A stretch of DNA of 64,000 nucleotides, taken from positions 79,536-143,535 of the forward strand of contig NZ_JALPQG010000010.1 in the NCBI RefSeq assembly GCF_023195695.1, written 5' to 3'. This DNA is from Aliiroseovarius sp. S1339 (GTDB lineage Bacteria > Pseudomonadota > Alphaproteobacteria > Rhodobacterales > Rhodobacteraceae). Below, piece by piece: positions 9,630-16,689 of this stretch. How positions within the stretch are numbered: the first letter of the stretch is position 1; every line of letters begins with the position of its first letter. Below the pieces are notes generated by a model that searched no databases, was not told the origin of the DNA, and saw only the letters and a program-made list of their open reading frames with translations. Position numbers and translations under genes: made by a program.

Positions 9630-10835
9630 CTATTGCACGCCGTATCGGGTCTGCCAGTCATCAGAAATGCGGGTCATCCAGCTGGGGTGCGGTTCGTCCT
9701 GCACATCGCCCAGTTGCTGGGGTGTCAAGGTGGCGATGCCAAGGTCCAGCGCGTCGAATTGCGCGCGATCCTCGGGCGGCAGGGCACCGACATGCAGGAC
9801 GGTGCCATAGCCCAACACCTCGGGGTCTTGCGCATGGGCTTGTGCCATGGGCGACATCAGGAAATTGGCGACGACCATCGCACCCGCTTTAGAGCCTGAA
9901 TTATAGGGGATCGCCACGAAGGACGCGTTGCCAATGGTGCCTTTTTTCAGGACGAATGTGCGCACGGTGGCGGGCAGTTCGTAGTTGGCTATGGCGGTCG
10001 AGGCTTCGGACGGTGAAAAGCTGATCGCCAGGTCGATCTCGCCATCATTCATCAGCTGGATCTGGCGCGGCCCGTTGGCGGAATAGGCGCGGCCTTGGCG
10101 CCATAGGGTCGGGGTGAGGTCTTCGAGGAAGTCCCACAGCGGCGCGGTGACGGTGGCGTAGGTGTTGTCGGACACGGGGGCGGCCAGCGCGGCGGGATCA
10201 TCCACCAGTTCAACCAGCATTTGTTTCAGAAAGGTAGTGCCAAGGAAATCGGGCGGCTGAGGATAGGTGAAGCGGCCGGGGTTGGCCTTGGACCAGTCAA
10301 GAATTTCAGCGGCCGAGGGCAGGGGGGTCGAAATATCCGCCGTGTCATACATGAACACGACCTGCGCCATGGCCCATGGGGCCTCATAACCCTCGACAGG
10401 AACGGTGAAGTCAGTGCGCACGGTTTTGCCTTCGACATCGACATATTGCCAGTTGGGCAGGTCTTCCGCGAAGGGGCCGAACAGCAGCCCGTTTTCCTTC
10501 ATCGACGCGAAATTGGCCCCGTTGATCCAGATCAGATCAATCGCGCCGTCATCATCCTTGCCTGCCTGCTTTTCCGACAACACGCGGGTGACGGCGTCGG
10601 CGGTGTCGGTGAGTTTCACATGCTCCAGCGTCACGCCAAACCGCCCGCTGACCTGATCGCCCACCCAGTCGATGAACGCATTCGTCGTGGGGGACCCGCC
10701 CCAAGCGTTCCAATAGACGGTTTGGCCGTGGGCTTCGGCCTCGACCCCCGCCCAATCGGCTGGATTAGGGTCTGATAGGGCCGGGTGCGTCAGCGCGCCC
10801 AAGGTGAGGCCGGCGGCAAGGGCAAGGTGTTTCAT
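9630..10835 (-). CDS. ynjB: ABC transporter substrate-binding protein, YnjB-like
   Basis: 401 residues from ATG at 10835; a longer frame exists but the MKHLALAAGLTLGALTHPALS signal peptide and the ATGA overlap with the upstream gene fix this start. Mature protein has the extracellular solute-binding fold of the YnjB family (WAGVEAEAHGQTVYWNAWGG near the N-terminus). It would bind the unknown ligand in the periplasm and deliver it to the YnjC-like permease. The four-base overlap with the CDP-alcohol transferase shows translational coupling. Confidence 0.85.
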   Translation of the reverse strand: MKHLALAAGLTLGALTHPALSDPNPADWAGVEAEAHGQTVYWNAWGGSPTTNAFIDWVGDQVSGRFGVTLEHVKLTDTADAVTRVLSEKQAGKDDDGAIDLIWINGANFASMKENGLLFGPFAEDLPNWQYVDVEGKTVRTDFTVPVEGYEAPWAMAQVVFMYDTADISTPLPSAAEILDWSKANPGRFTYPQPPDFLGTTFLKQMLVELVDDPAALAAPVSDNTYATVTAPLWDFLEDLTPTLWRQGRAYSANGPRQIQLMNDGEIDLAISFSPSEASTAIANYELPATVRTFVLKKGTIGNASFVAIPYNSGSKAGAMVVANFLMSPMAQAHAQDPEVLGYGTVLHVGALPPEDRAQFDALDLGIATLTPQQLGDVQDEPHPSWMTRISDDWQTRYGVQ

Positions 10836-11467
10836 GAGGTCTCTTTCTGGTCGGACGGGGGGATGGCGAATGCCTGATACGCGCCCCAGACGCGTAAGGT
10901 GGCGGTGGCAAAACACAGCATGCCAAACAGGTAGGCGAGCGGCGCGAAATATGTTGGCAGAAGGCAGAGAAGGACGAAGAAGGCGATCGTCTCGGTGCCC
11001 TCCAGCAGCCCGTTGGAGTAATACAGCGACTTGATGCCTTGCGCGCGGGTAGCCATGCCCTTTTTCTCGGCGAGGATTGCATAGCCCAGAAAGCTGGCTC
11101 CGTTCACATAGAAGGACAACAGCAGGAACGCCCCCGCGACCCCGTTGGCCGCCGGATCAAACAGCACGAACCCGAAGGGCACCGCACCGTAGAAAAAGAA
11201 ATCCGACGCGATATCAAGGTAGCCGCCGAACTCGGTTTTGTGCGTTGCGCGCGCCACTGCGCCGTCCAGCCCATCGGCCAGTCGGGACAGCAGGATCAGG
11301 CACAAACCCACCGCAAAAGCACCCGATGCGATCGCCACAGCCGCTGCCAACCCGAAACCCAAGCCAGCCAGCGTCACTGAATTTGCGCCGATGCCCAGAC
11401 GTGCCAGTCCGCGCCCGGCCACGTTCAGCGGCGGGTCGATCAGTTTGCGTGCATAGGCGTCCAGCAT
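10832..11467 (-). CDS. ynjF: CDP-alcohol phosphatidyltransferase family protein, YnjF-like
   Basis: 211 residues from ATG at 11467, chosen because a purine-rich ribosome site (GGGGAGGGGAAAGG) lies just upstream; the frame extends further up but that part overlaps the divergent GAPDH gene. The family motif DG-x2-AR-x7-G-x3-D-x3-D is complete (DGAVARATHKTEFGGYLDIA, then SD). About six transmembrane segments are visible. These enzymes transfer a phospho-alcohol from a CDP carrier in the inner membrane; the acceptor here is unknown. It is the first gene of the ynj-type operon, as if its product or substrate were linked to what the transporter imports, which is inference. Confidence 0.82.
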   Translation of the reverse strand: MLDAYARKLIDPPLNVAGRGLARLGIGANSVTLAGLGFGLAAAVAIASGAFAVGLCLILLSRLADGLDGAVARATHKTEFGGYLDIASDFFFYGAVPFGFVLFDPAANGVAGAFLLLSFYVNGASFLGYAILAEKKGMATRAQGIKSLYYSNGLLEGTETIAFFVLLCLLPTYFAPLAYLFGMLCFATATLRVWGAYQAFAIPPSDQKETS

Positions 11468-11659
11468 CTGCGGCCCTTTCCCCTCCCCGCAGTCGCGCGG
11501 GAATTGCTTGTTTGGATATGTGGACCGGAACGCCCCCATCCGTCCATCCGGCTTACGAAATCGTGAGAGGATGTCATTGCGCGCGCGCGCCTTTTCGACC
11601 CTTGCACCTGACCCCGCTTTCGCGTTCTGTAAACCCATCACCCAATCGACGAGGTTCTG

Positions 11660-12676
11660 ATGTCCCCCGCTTCCAGCAGAAAAATCCGTATCGGTTTGAA
11701 CGGCTTTGGCCGCATTGGCCGCTCGATCCTGCGCATCCTGTCCGTGACGCCGTCGGATTTCGAGGTCGCGTTCATCAATGACATCGAATCCTTGGACACC
11801 TGCGCCTATCTGTTCAAATACGACAGCGTGTTCGGCCCCTTTGCGGGTCAGGTTGAGCCGGTCGAGGGCGGGTTGTCGATCAATGGCACGGTGATCCCGT
11901 TTCATGGCCTATCCGACATCAGCACGATGGACCTGTCGGATGTGGACGTGGTGCTGGAATGCACCGGCATGGCGGGCAAGCGGGCGGTGGCGGAACGCGG
12001 GCTTCAGGCCGGCGCGCGCAATGTGTTGATTTCCGGCCCGTCGAACGAGGCGGACGTGACAATCGTTCTGGGTGCGAACGAGGATAAGCTGACCGGGCAG
12101 AAGATCGTGTCGAACGCATCCTGCACCACCAACGCGCTGGCACCTTTGCTGAAGCTGTTGGATGACGAGCTGGGCGTGATCGGCGGGCATATGACCACGG
12201 TGCATTGTTACACCGGCAGTCAGCCGACGGTGGACAAGCCGCGTGCCGATCCTGCGCGGTCGCGGGCGGCGGCCTTGTCGATGGTGCCAACCACCACCAG
12301 CGCGCATGAACTGGTCGGCGAGGTGTTGCCCCATCTGGCGGGCCGTATCGAAGCGCGGGCGATCCGGGTGCCGACCGCCAGTGTTTCAGCAATTGATCTG
12401 ACCGTGCGCACCCGGCGCGAAGTGTCAGTGGACGCGGCGGGCGATATCCTGAAAGCCGCCGCAACTGGCCATGTGCTGGGCTGGACCGACGAGCCGCTGG
12501 TGTCCAGTGACCTGCGGATGCGGCCCGAAAGCCTTGTGTTGTCGGGGCCTGAGACCTCGGTTTCTGGAGGCGGGCTTTTGCGCGTTTTCGGTTGGTATGA
12601 CAACGAATGGGGCTTTTCGCACCGGATGCTGGATGTGGCGCGGATGATTGCCAACAAAGATGGGACGCAAGAATGA
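11660..12676 (+). CDS. Glyceraldehyde-3-phosphate dehydrogenase family protein (paralogue-like)
   Basis: 338 residues. The NAD-binding motif GLNGFGRIGR is at 12-21, the catalytic Cys at 155 in SNASCTTNAL, and the partner His at 182 in TTVHCYTGSQ. The C-terminal WYDNEWGFSHR motif is complete. Two positions depart from the usual glycolytic enzyme: Ala follows the CTTN motif where Cys is common, and the substrate-phosphate segment reads ADPARSRAAA rather than the usual arginine-rich form. It may be a GAPDH of altered specificity or an erythrose-4-phosphate-like enzyme. It is divergent from ynjF across 192 bases and overlaps the next gene by four bases. Confidence 0.8.
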   Translation: MSPASSRKIRIGLNGFGRIGRSILRILSVTPSDFEVAFINDIESLDTCAYLFKYDSVFGPFAGQVEPVEGGLSINGTVIPFHGLSDISTMDLSDVDVVLECTGMAGKRAVAERGLQAGARNVLISGPSNEADVTIVLGANEDKLTGQKIVSNASCTTNALAPLLKLLDDELGVIGGHMTTVHCYTGSQPTVDKPRADPARSRAAALSMVPTTTSAHELVGEVLPHLAGRIEARAIRVPTASVSAIDLTVRTRREVSVDAAGDILKAAATGHVLGWTDEPLVSSDLRMRPESLVLSGPETSVSGGGLLRVFGWYDNEWGFSHRMLDVARMIANKDGTQE

Positions 12677-13437
12677 CGCGCATCGGATTTGTCGGCACAG
12701 GAGAGATCGCGGCGGCCATGGTCACCGGCCTGATCGGGCAGGGGCATCAGATCACGGTGTCGGAACGCAACTCTGGCATGGCTGCGGCGCTGGCGGCGCA
12801 ATCCACTGATGTCACCATTGCGCCCAACGAACAGGTGGTCGCCGACAGCGATGTGGTCTTTTTGTGCCTTCTGGCCGATGTTGCGCGCGACGTTCTGCCG
12901 GGTTTGCCGTTTCGTGCGGATCACAGCGTGATTTCGGTGATGGTTGATGCCTCACTGGGCGATTTGTCGGCGCTGTGTGCTCCGGCGCGCGATATTGCGG
13001 TCACGATCCCCTTGGCCTCAATCGCCGTGGGCGGGTCGGCCTTGCCGGTCTATCCTGACAGTGCGGCGCTGCGCGCGTTGTTTGGCGACACGGACATGAT
13101 TATCCCCTGCCGGGACGAGGCTGCGCTGAACGCGCATTTTGGAGCGTCAGCGCTTGCCTCGCCGGTCCTTGATCAAATGCGGGCGGGGGCAGGGTGGTTG
13201 GCCGCGCTGACTGGCGACCCGAAAGCGGCCGAACAGTATGTTGCCACCGTTTTCGCAGGCTTCCTGCGCAGTATGGCGGAAAACCCCGAAACCTCGTTCA
13301 GCGATTTGTTGGACAGTTTGGCAACTGAAGGCGGGCTAAATGCCACGCTGCGTGCCCATATGCGCGACGCCGGGACCATTCAAGATCTGACCACCGGGCT
13401 GGACGCATTGAAACCGCGTCTCGGGTTGGCGGACTAG
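12673..13437 (+). CDS. NAD(P)-binding oxidoreductase, pyrroline-5-carboxylate reductase-like
   Basis: 254 residues from ATG at 12673, which overlaps the GAPDH stop (ATGA). The N-terminus has a Rossmann motif (RIGFVGTGEIAAAMVTGL), followed by an acidic C-terminal helical domain of the ProC dimerisation type. The family reduces pyrroline-5-carboxylate to proline, but sequence identity to true ProC looks weak and the function may differ. Co-translation with a GAPDH paralogue suggests a small dedicated pathway. A strong bidirectional terminator follows. Confidence 0.68.
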   Translation: MTRIGFVGTGEIAAAMVTGLIGQGHQITVSERNSGMAAALAAQSTDVTIAPNEQVVADSDVVFLCLLADVARDVLPGLPFRADHSVISVMVDASLGDLSALCAPARDIAVTIPLASIAVGGSALPVYPDSAALRALFGDTDMIIPCRDEAALNAHFGASALASPVLDQMRAGAGWLAALTGDPKAAEQYVATVFAGFLRSMAENPETSFSDLLDSLATEGGLNATLRAHMRDAGTIQDLTTGLDALKPRLGLAD

Positions 13438-13460
13438 ACTTGCATAAGCCCTAAAAAATT

Positions 13461-13496
13461 AAAAACGGGTCGGTGGGAGGAACCGACCCGTTTTTT
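13461..13496. terminator. Bidirectional rho-independent terminator
   Basis: A nine-base inverted repeat (CGGGTCGGT / ACCGACCCG) is separated by seven bases and flanked by an A tract on the left and six T on the right, so it can act on both strands. It separates the plus-strand GAPDH/reductase pair from the minus-strand protease cassette. Confidence 0.9.
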
Positions 13497-13555
13497 GATC
13501 TGCGTCGTGCGGCCCACCGGCACCGGCATAGCCAGCTACACCCCCGCAGTGCAGA

Positions 13556-13813
13556 TCACAGGACAACGCTTGCGTCGTCGTCCAATGCAATTTTTGTGAC
13601 CGTGTCGTGGCGAAGAAGATCCTCGATCTGGTGCGAGGTCAGGTCGGCGACAAGCAACTGAATCTCGATCAGGTTGTCATCGACCATGACGCCGTTCTTG
13701 TTCAGATGGTCCATCAAAGGCGTGCTGTCTTCGGTGCAGGAAATCAGCACGGGATGAGAATTTCGCGAAAAGCTCTCCATCCGGTCTTTCAGCTTCGGGT
13801 CCAGTTTTTGCAT
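13556..13813 (-). CDS. Small stand-alone protein resembling a subtilisin propeptide/I9 inhibitor
   Basis: 85 residues from ATG at 13813; an upstream ATG at 13819 sits inside the ribosome site (GAAGGGGATGACGATG), so the later start is preferred. No signal peptide or membrane segment. The predicted pattern of beta strand, helix, beta strand with HPVLISC near 20-26, LLVADLTSHQIEDLLRHDTV near 53-72 and IALDDDASVVL at the end resembles peptidase inhibitor I9, the fold of subtilisin prodomains. The nearest upstream gene on the same strand is a subtilisin-like protease lacking an obvious prodomain, so a trans-acting chaperone or inhibitor is likely. This is inference from pattern only. A terminator and about 260 bases separate it from the protease, so it probably has its own promoter. 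Confidence 0.6.
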   Translation of the reverse strand: MQKLDPKLKDRMESFSRNSHPVLISCTEDSTPLMDHLNKNGVMVDDNLIEIQLLVADLTSHQIEDLLRHDTVTKIALDDDASVVL

Positions 13814-14072
13814 CGTCATCCCCTTCGGCAATCAGCTTGGTTTTTGGTTTGTCATCTCTGGGTTTCGGGTCTGTGTTCTGGTGCGAACTGAGAAGCCAGC
13901 CTGGGTTTGCAAAGGATCTGGTGATGAAAATGGTATTCGCCAGACTGGCAACTCAGTACGCCCTTGTACTATGCCGTAGCGGCATAAACGCGGCGAAAAG
14001 GCGGCGTGAATGTTGCGTTATAAAGCGTGTCTAAAGGGTGGGTTTGCGTGAATTCAGCGTGTTGGGCGCAAG
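13814..14072. other. Leader region of the I9-like gene
   Basis: No gene is supported here. It holds the tandem palindromes and an A/T-rich stretch near 14015-14025 that could contain a minus-strand -10 element (TATAAC read on the minus strand), but no convincing -35 was found. Confidence 0.4.
13955..13986. promoter_or_regulatory. Two adjacent palindromes upstream of the I9-like gene
   Basis: AGTAC/GTACT with a six-base spacer (13955-13970) abuts TATGCCG/CGGCATA with a three-base spacer (13970-13986). They lie in the leader of the small minus-strand gene, 140 bases from its start, and could be operator sites. No T tract follows, so they are not terminators. Confidence 0.35.
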
Positions 14073-14103
14073 AAAAAGCCGCCGGGGCGCGGGACCCGGC
14101 GGC
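14073..14103 (-). terminator. Rho-independent terminator of the protease gene
   Basis: A perfect nine-base stem (GCCGCCGGG/CCCGGCGGC) with an eight-base loop is followed on the minus strand by TTTTTC. It lies 20 bases past the protease stop codon and would separate it from the I9-like gene. Confidence 0.85.
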
Positions 14104-14123
14104 GATTTGGTCTGGGCAGAGGG

Positions 14124-15680
14124 TCAGCTTAAGGCGGCCGTCACCGCTGCCTTGGCATCAATCAGGCCTGCGCCAAAGAAGGTGCCAAACGCGTCTGCGT
14201 CTTCATTGCTGGCATTCATGCTGTCAGATTTCAACGGCAGCACCGCCCCCATCATCGGCATATCGCGGCGCGCGGTTTCGATCAGCAACGCTTTCACGTC
14301 ACATCCGTCGCGCAGACCCGTCCGTGATTTCGACAGCCGTTCGGCCCGGCGCACCAGCGCGACCACGCCACCAACAAGGGCTGACGCGCCCGAGGTGCCG
14401 CCAAACTGGGTGTAAAACCCGCTTTTCGCGGCCTCGCCCGGAAGATCCATGTCGCCCGCATCCGCCCCGTCGTAGCCGTAACTTCCGGCAATATCGGTGC
14501 TAAGCAACGCCTTCTTGCTGTGAGGTACCGCCATCGCAGTTTCTGGTTTCAGATAGTTGATCTTGTCCAGCCGCTTGGGCGTTTCGCGTAGTTGGTGGCG
14601 GTTGAAGACCTCCATATCATCAGACGGGGCGACCAGCGTTAGCCCGTCGCCGTAATTGGCATAACCCGACCGATATCCCTGACCCGACACTGCGCCCACG
14701 GCGATGATGCCGTTTTCGCGGTTGGCCAGGCTGGCGGGGAACAGAAGTTGGCTTTCGCCTTCGTTACCGGAGGCGCAGACAATGGGAACATGTTTGCTGA
14801 TCGCGATGAACAGCGCCCGCACCACGCGCCACAGGTGGCGTCCGGTTTGTGACAATTGCGGCGCGGTGGGGTCATGGGGCGATGCGTTCGCCTGCAATAC
14901 AGCGATCCGGTGCAGAAGGTCGGCGGCCTCGTGATTGGCCCAGCTTTGCAGTTCCGCCTTGAAGTCGTCTTTTGGCGAAATCACCGAGGCTTCGGGGTCC
15001 GGCAATCCGCGCGGCATGACGATCACGTCAGGCTTCTGGGTCCACGCATAAAGCAGGGCTGCGATGAATTGCAGCGGGTCGTTGTCAAACCCCGTGCGCA
15101 GCGAAATCAAGTTGGAAAACGGATCGACCCCGAAATAAGGGATTACCCCGGTTGAGGGTTTATCGTCCGGGTCGCAGCAATGTTCCGGCCCGCCCACGAT
15201 CAGCCCGCTGACGGCGGTCCCGTGCGAGGCAAACTTGGCCTCGGAGTCGCCATGGGGGCGCAATTCGCCGGTGCTGTCGGCCAGATGCTGGACCACTTCG
15301 TCGAAGATGACGACCTCGTCCGCCAAAAGGCCATCAAGGTGCAGATCGTCGACATTCAGCCCGGCGAAGTTCTTTTGATCGCCGTCCGTGCCTGTCGCCA
15401 GCCGCGAGCCATAAGGTGAGCAGGTGAAATCGAGCGAGCGGGCGCGGTCTACCCGGTCTTTCAGATTGGGGTGCGAAAAGCTGCACCCGACGTCGATCAG
15501 AACCACGGTGGAGGGATCAGCTTCGGCCTTCGTGCCCAGCATGTCCCACAACGTATCGGCAAAGCCGGTTCTGGCAGCGTCCGGCGTGATCACCCCCAAC
15601 GATACAAGGTGCCATAGATAGTAGTAGTTGTTCTCTTCCACATGCTCGGCTTCGATACATTTTGAAACTGTCTTGTTCAT
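14124..15680 (-). CDS. Subtilisin-like S8 serine peptidase without signal peptide or prodomain
   Basis: 518 residues from ATG at 15680, preceded by GAGGGGGGATGAGGTC; an alternative ATG at 15704 would overlap the gene before it. The catalytic triad is intact: Asp63 in LIDVGCSFSHPNL, His153 in SHGTAVSGL and Ser430 in GGTSGASA, with the oxyanion Asn306 in CASGNEGE. The catalytic domain begins almost at once: about 55 residues precede it, with no secretion signal and no typical I9 prodomain. A long insert between 165 and 300 and another near 355-420 are unusual. It may act in the cytoplasm or leave by a non-Sec route. It follows the PAP2-like gene by 14 bases, and a small propeptide-like gene lies downstream. 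Processing of a partner protein is a guess. Confidence 0.85.
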   Translation of the reverse strand: MNKTVSKCIEAEHVEENNYYYLWHLVSLGVITPDAARTGFADTLWDMLGTKAEADPSTVVLIDVGCSFSHPNLKDRVDRARSLDFTCSPYGSRLATGTDGDQKNFAGLNVDDLHLDGLLADEVVIFDEVVQHLADSTGELRPHGDSEAKFASHGTAVSGLIVGGPEHCCDPDDKPSTGVIPYFGVDPFSNLISLRTGFDNDPLQFIAALLYAWTQKPDVIVMPRGLPDPEASVISPKDDFKAELQSWANHEAADLLHRIAVLQANASPHDPTAPQLSQTGRHLWRVVRALFIAISKHVPIVCASGNEGESQLLFPASLANRENGIIAVGAVSGQGYRSGYANYGDGLTLVAPSDDMEVFNRHQLRETPKRLDKINYLKPETAMAVPHSKKALLSTDIAGSYGYDGADAGDMDLPGEAAKSGFYTQFGGTSGASALVGGVVALVRRAERLSKSRTGLRDGCDVKALLIETARRDMPMMGAVLPLKSDSMNASNEDADAFGTFFGAGLIDAKAAVTAALS

Positions 15681-15694
15681 GACCTCATCCCCCC

Positions 15695-16654
15695 TCAGAT
15701 CCATTCCTGCTGAACCGCCTGAAAGCGGTCCGCAAAGGCGTCTGCGAACAAGGGCGCAAACCGTTTGGCCAGAAGCTGGCCGGCGGCGGTGTCACTGGGA
15801 TAATGCAGCCCGGCCCATTCGCGGTTCTGCGCCACGTTCAGCGCGGCCTCGGACAAAACCTGCGTCGCAGGATGTTCGGGCAGGATCGTGTTGAACGCGA
15901 AGGCGAGCGTGTGACATTGGAAGGAATGGTTGCTGGGATACGCCTCGTGCGCGGGGTTCGCCAAAACGGGGCGCAGGCGCGGTTCAACCTGATTGGGCCT
16001 GAGCCGCCCGAATAGACCCTTATAATACAACCCGACATATTCGGTGACGGTCAGCAGTTCCAAAAACAGCGCCTCGGTGTTTTCGAACCCGGCCAGCCCG
16101 TCAATGCCAAGCGGGCGGGTGAAGGCGGTCAGGTCAAGCGTGGCTTCCTGTATAATATCGGGGATGCGCAGTTTGCGTTCGTCGATATTGCGCTGCATCG
16201 CCAGCAAAAGCTGGGTTTCCATGCGGCTGTGATCGGGGCCGGGCGGGGGCGGCAGGATCACGTTGGTCCATTCATCAGGCAGGCGCGTGCCTTGGTCAGC
16301 AGCCCCGGCACGGTGCAGGCGCAACAGGGCGTCGGTTGGCATCAAGGTGCCGCTGCCGCCTTGGGCGCTGGGGGCCTGAAGCTTGTTCTTATTTTTGTTT
16401 TTATTCTTGTTCTTGTTTTTATTCTTATTTTTGTTCAGCGCCGATTTGTTGAAGGCAGATTTGTTCAACACCATCCGCACAGCGCTGACGCCGCCCGCCC
16501 CTTGCGCGCCGATGCGTTGTTGCACGGACACCTCGGCGATCTTGTCGGTGGCATCGTCAAACTGCAGGCCGTTCGGGCCCACAGTGATCTGGCTGAGGCT
16601 CAGAAACTCTGCAATAGAGCCACATTCATGGGTCGTGTCGGCCCGGTCTTTCAT
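15695..16654 (-). CDS. PAP2/vanadium haloperoxidase-fold protein with Lys-Asn tract
   Basis: 319 residues from ATG at 16654, preceded by ACGGGGGATGACACC; an upstream ATG at 16693 is less well placed. The phosphatase/haloperoxidase motifs are present: K-x6-RP (KGLFGRLRP), PSNH in place of PSGH, and R-x5-H-x3-D (REWAGLHYPSD). The family holds phosphate or vanadate in this pocket, so it may be a haloperoxidase or an acid phosphatase. The N-terminal 60 residues are unassigned and are followed by an alternating Lys-Asn tract (about nine repeats, encoded at 16383-16436). No signal peptide or transmembrane segments, which makes it unlike membrane lipid phosphatases. It is second in a three-gene unit with the regulator and protease. 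Confidence 0.78.
   Translation of the reverse strand: MKDRADTTHECGSIAEFLSLSQITVGPNGLQFDDATDKIAEVSVQQRIGAQGAGGVSAVRMVLNKSAFNKSALNKNKNKNKNKNKNKNKNKLQAPSAQGGSGTLMPTDALLRLHRAGAADQGTRLPDEWTNVILPPPPGPDHSRMETQLLLAMQRNIDERKLRIPDIIQEATLDLTAFTRPLGIDGLAGFENTEALFLELLTVTEYVGLYYKGLFGRLRPNQVEPRLRPVLANPAHEAYPSNHSFQCHTLAFAFNTILPEHPATQVLSEAALNVAQNREWAGLHYPSDTAAGQLLAKRFAPLFADAFADRFQAVQQEWI
16383..16436 (-). repeat. Lys-Asn coding repeat
   Basis: Alternating AAR and AAY codons on the minus strand give about nine Lys-Asn pairs. The codons vary (AAA/AAG, AAT/AAC) without a regular order, so this is not a fresh perfect microsatellite. It forms a flexible, highly basic linker between the N-terminal region and the PAP2 domain. 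Confidence 0.85.
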
Positions 16655-16689
16655 GGTGTCATCCCCCGTTGGAATATCATTTGTCGAAA

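Noticed and set aside
11468..11659. TPP riboswitch before the ynj-type operon
   Set aside because: The conserved THI-box segments were not found on the minus strand upstream of ynjF.
16383..16436. Lys-Asn tract considered as a CRISPR or tandem DNA repeat
   Set aside because: No spacers, irregular codons and in-frame within a gene; it is a coding low-complexity tract.
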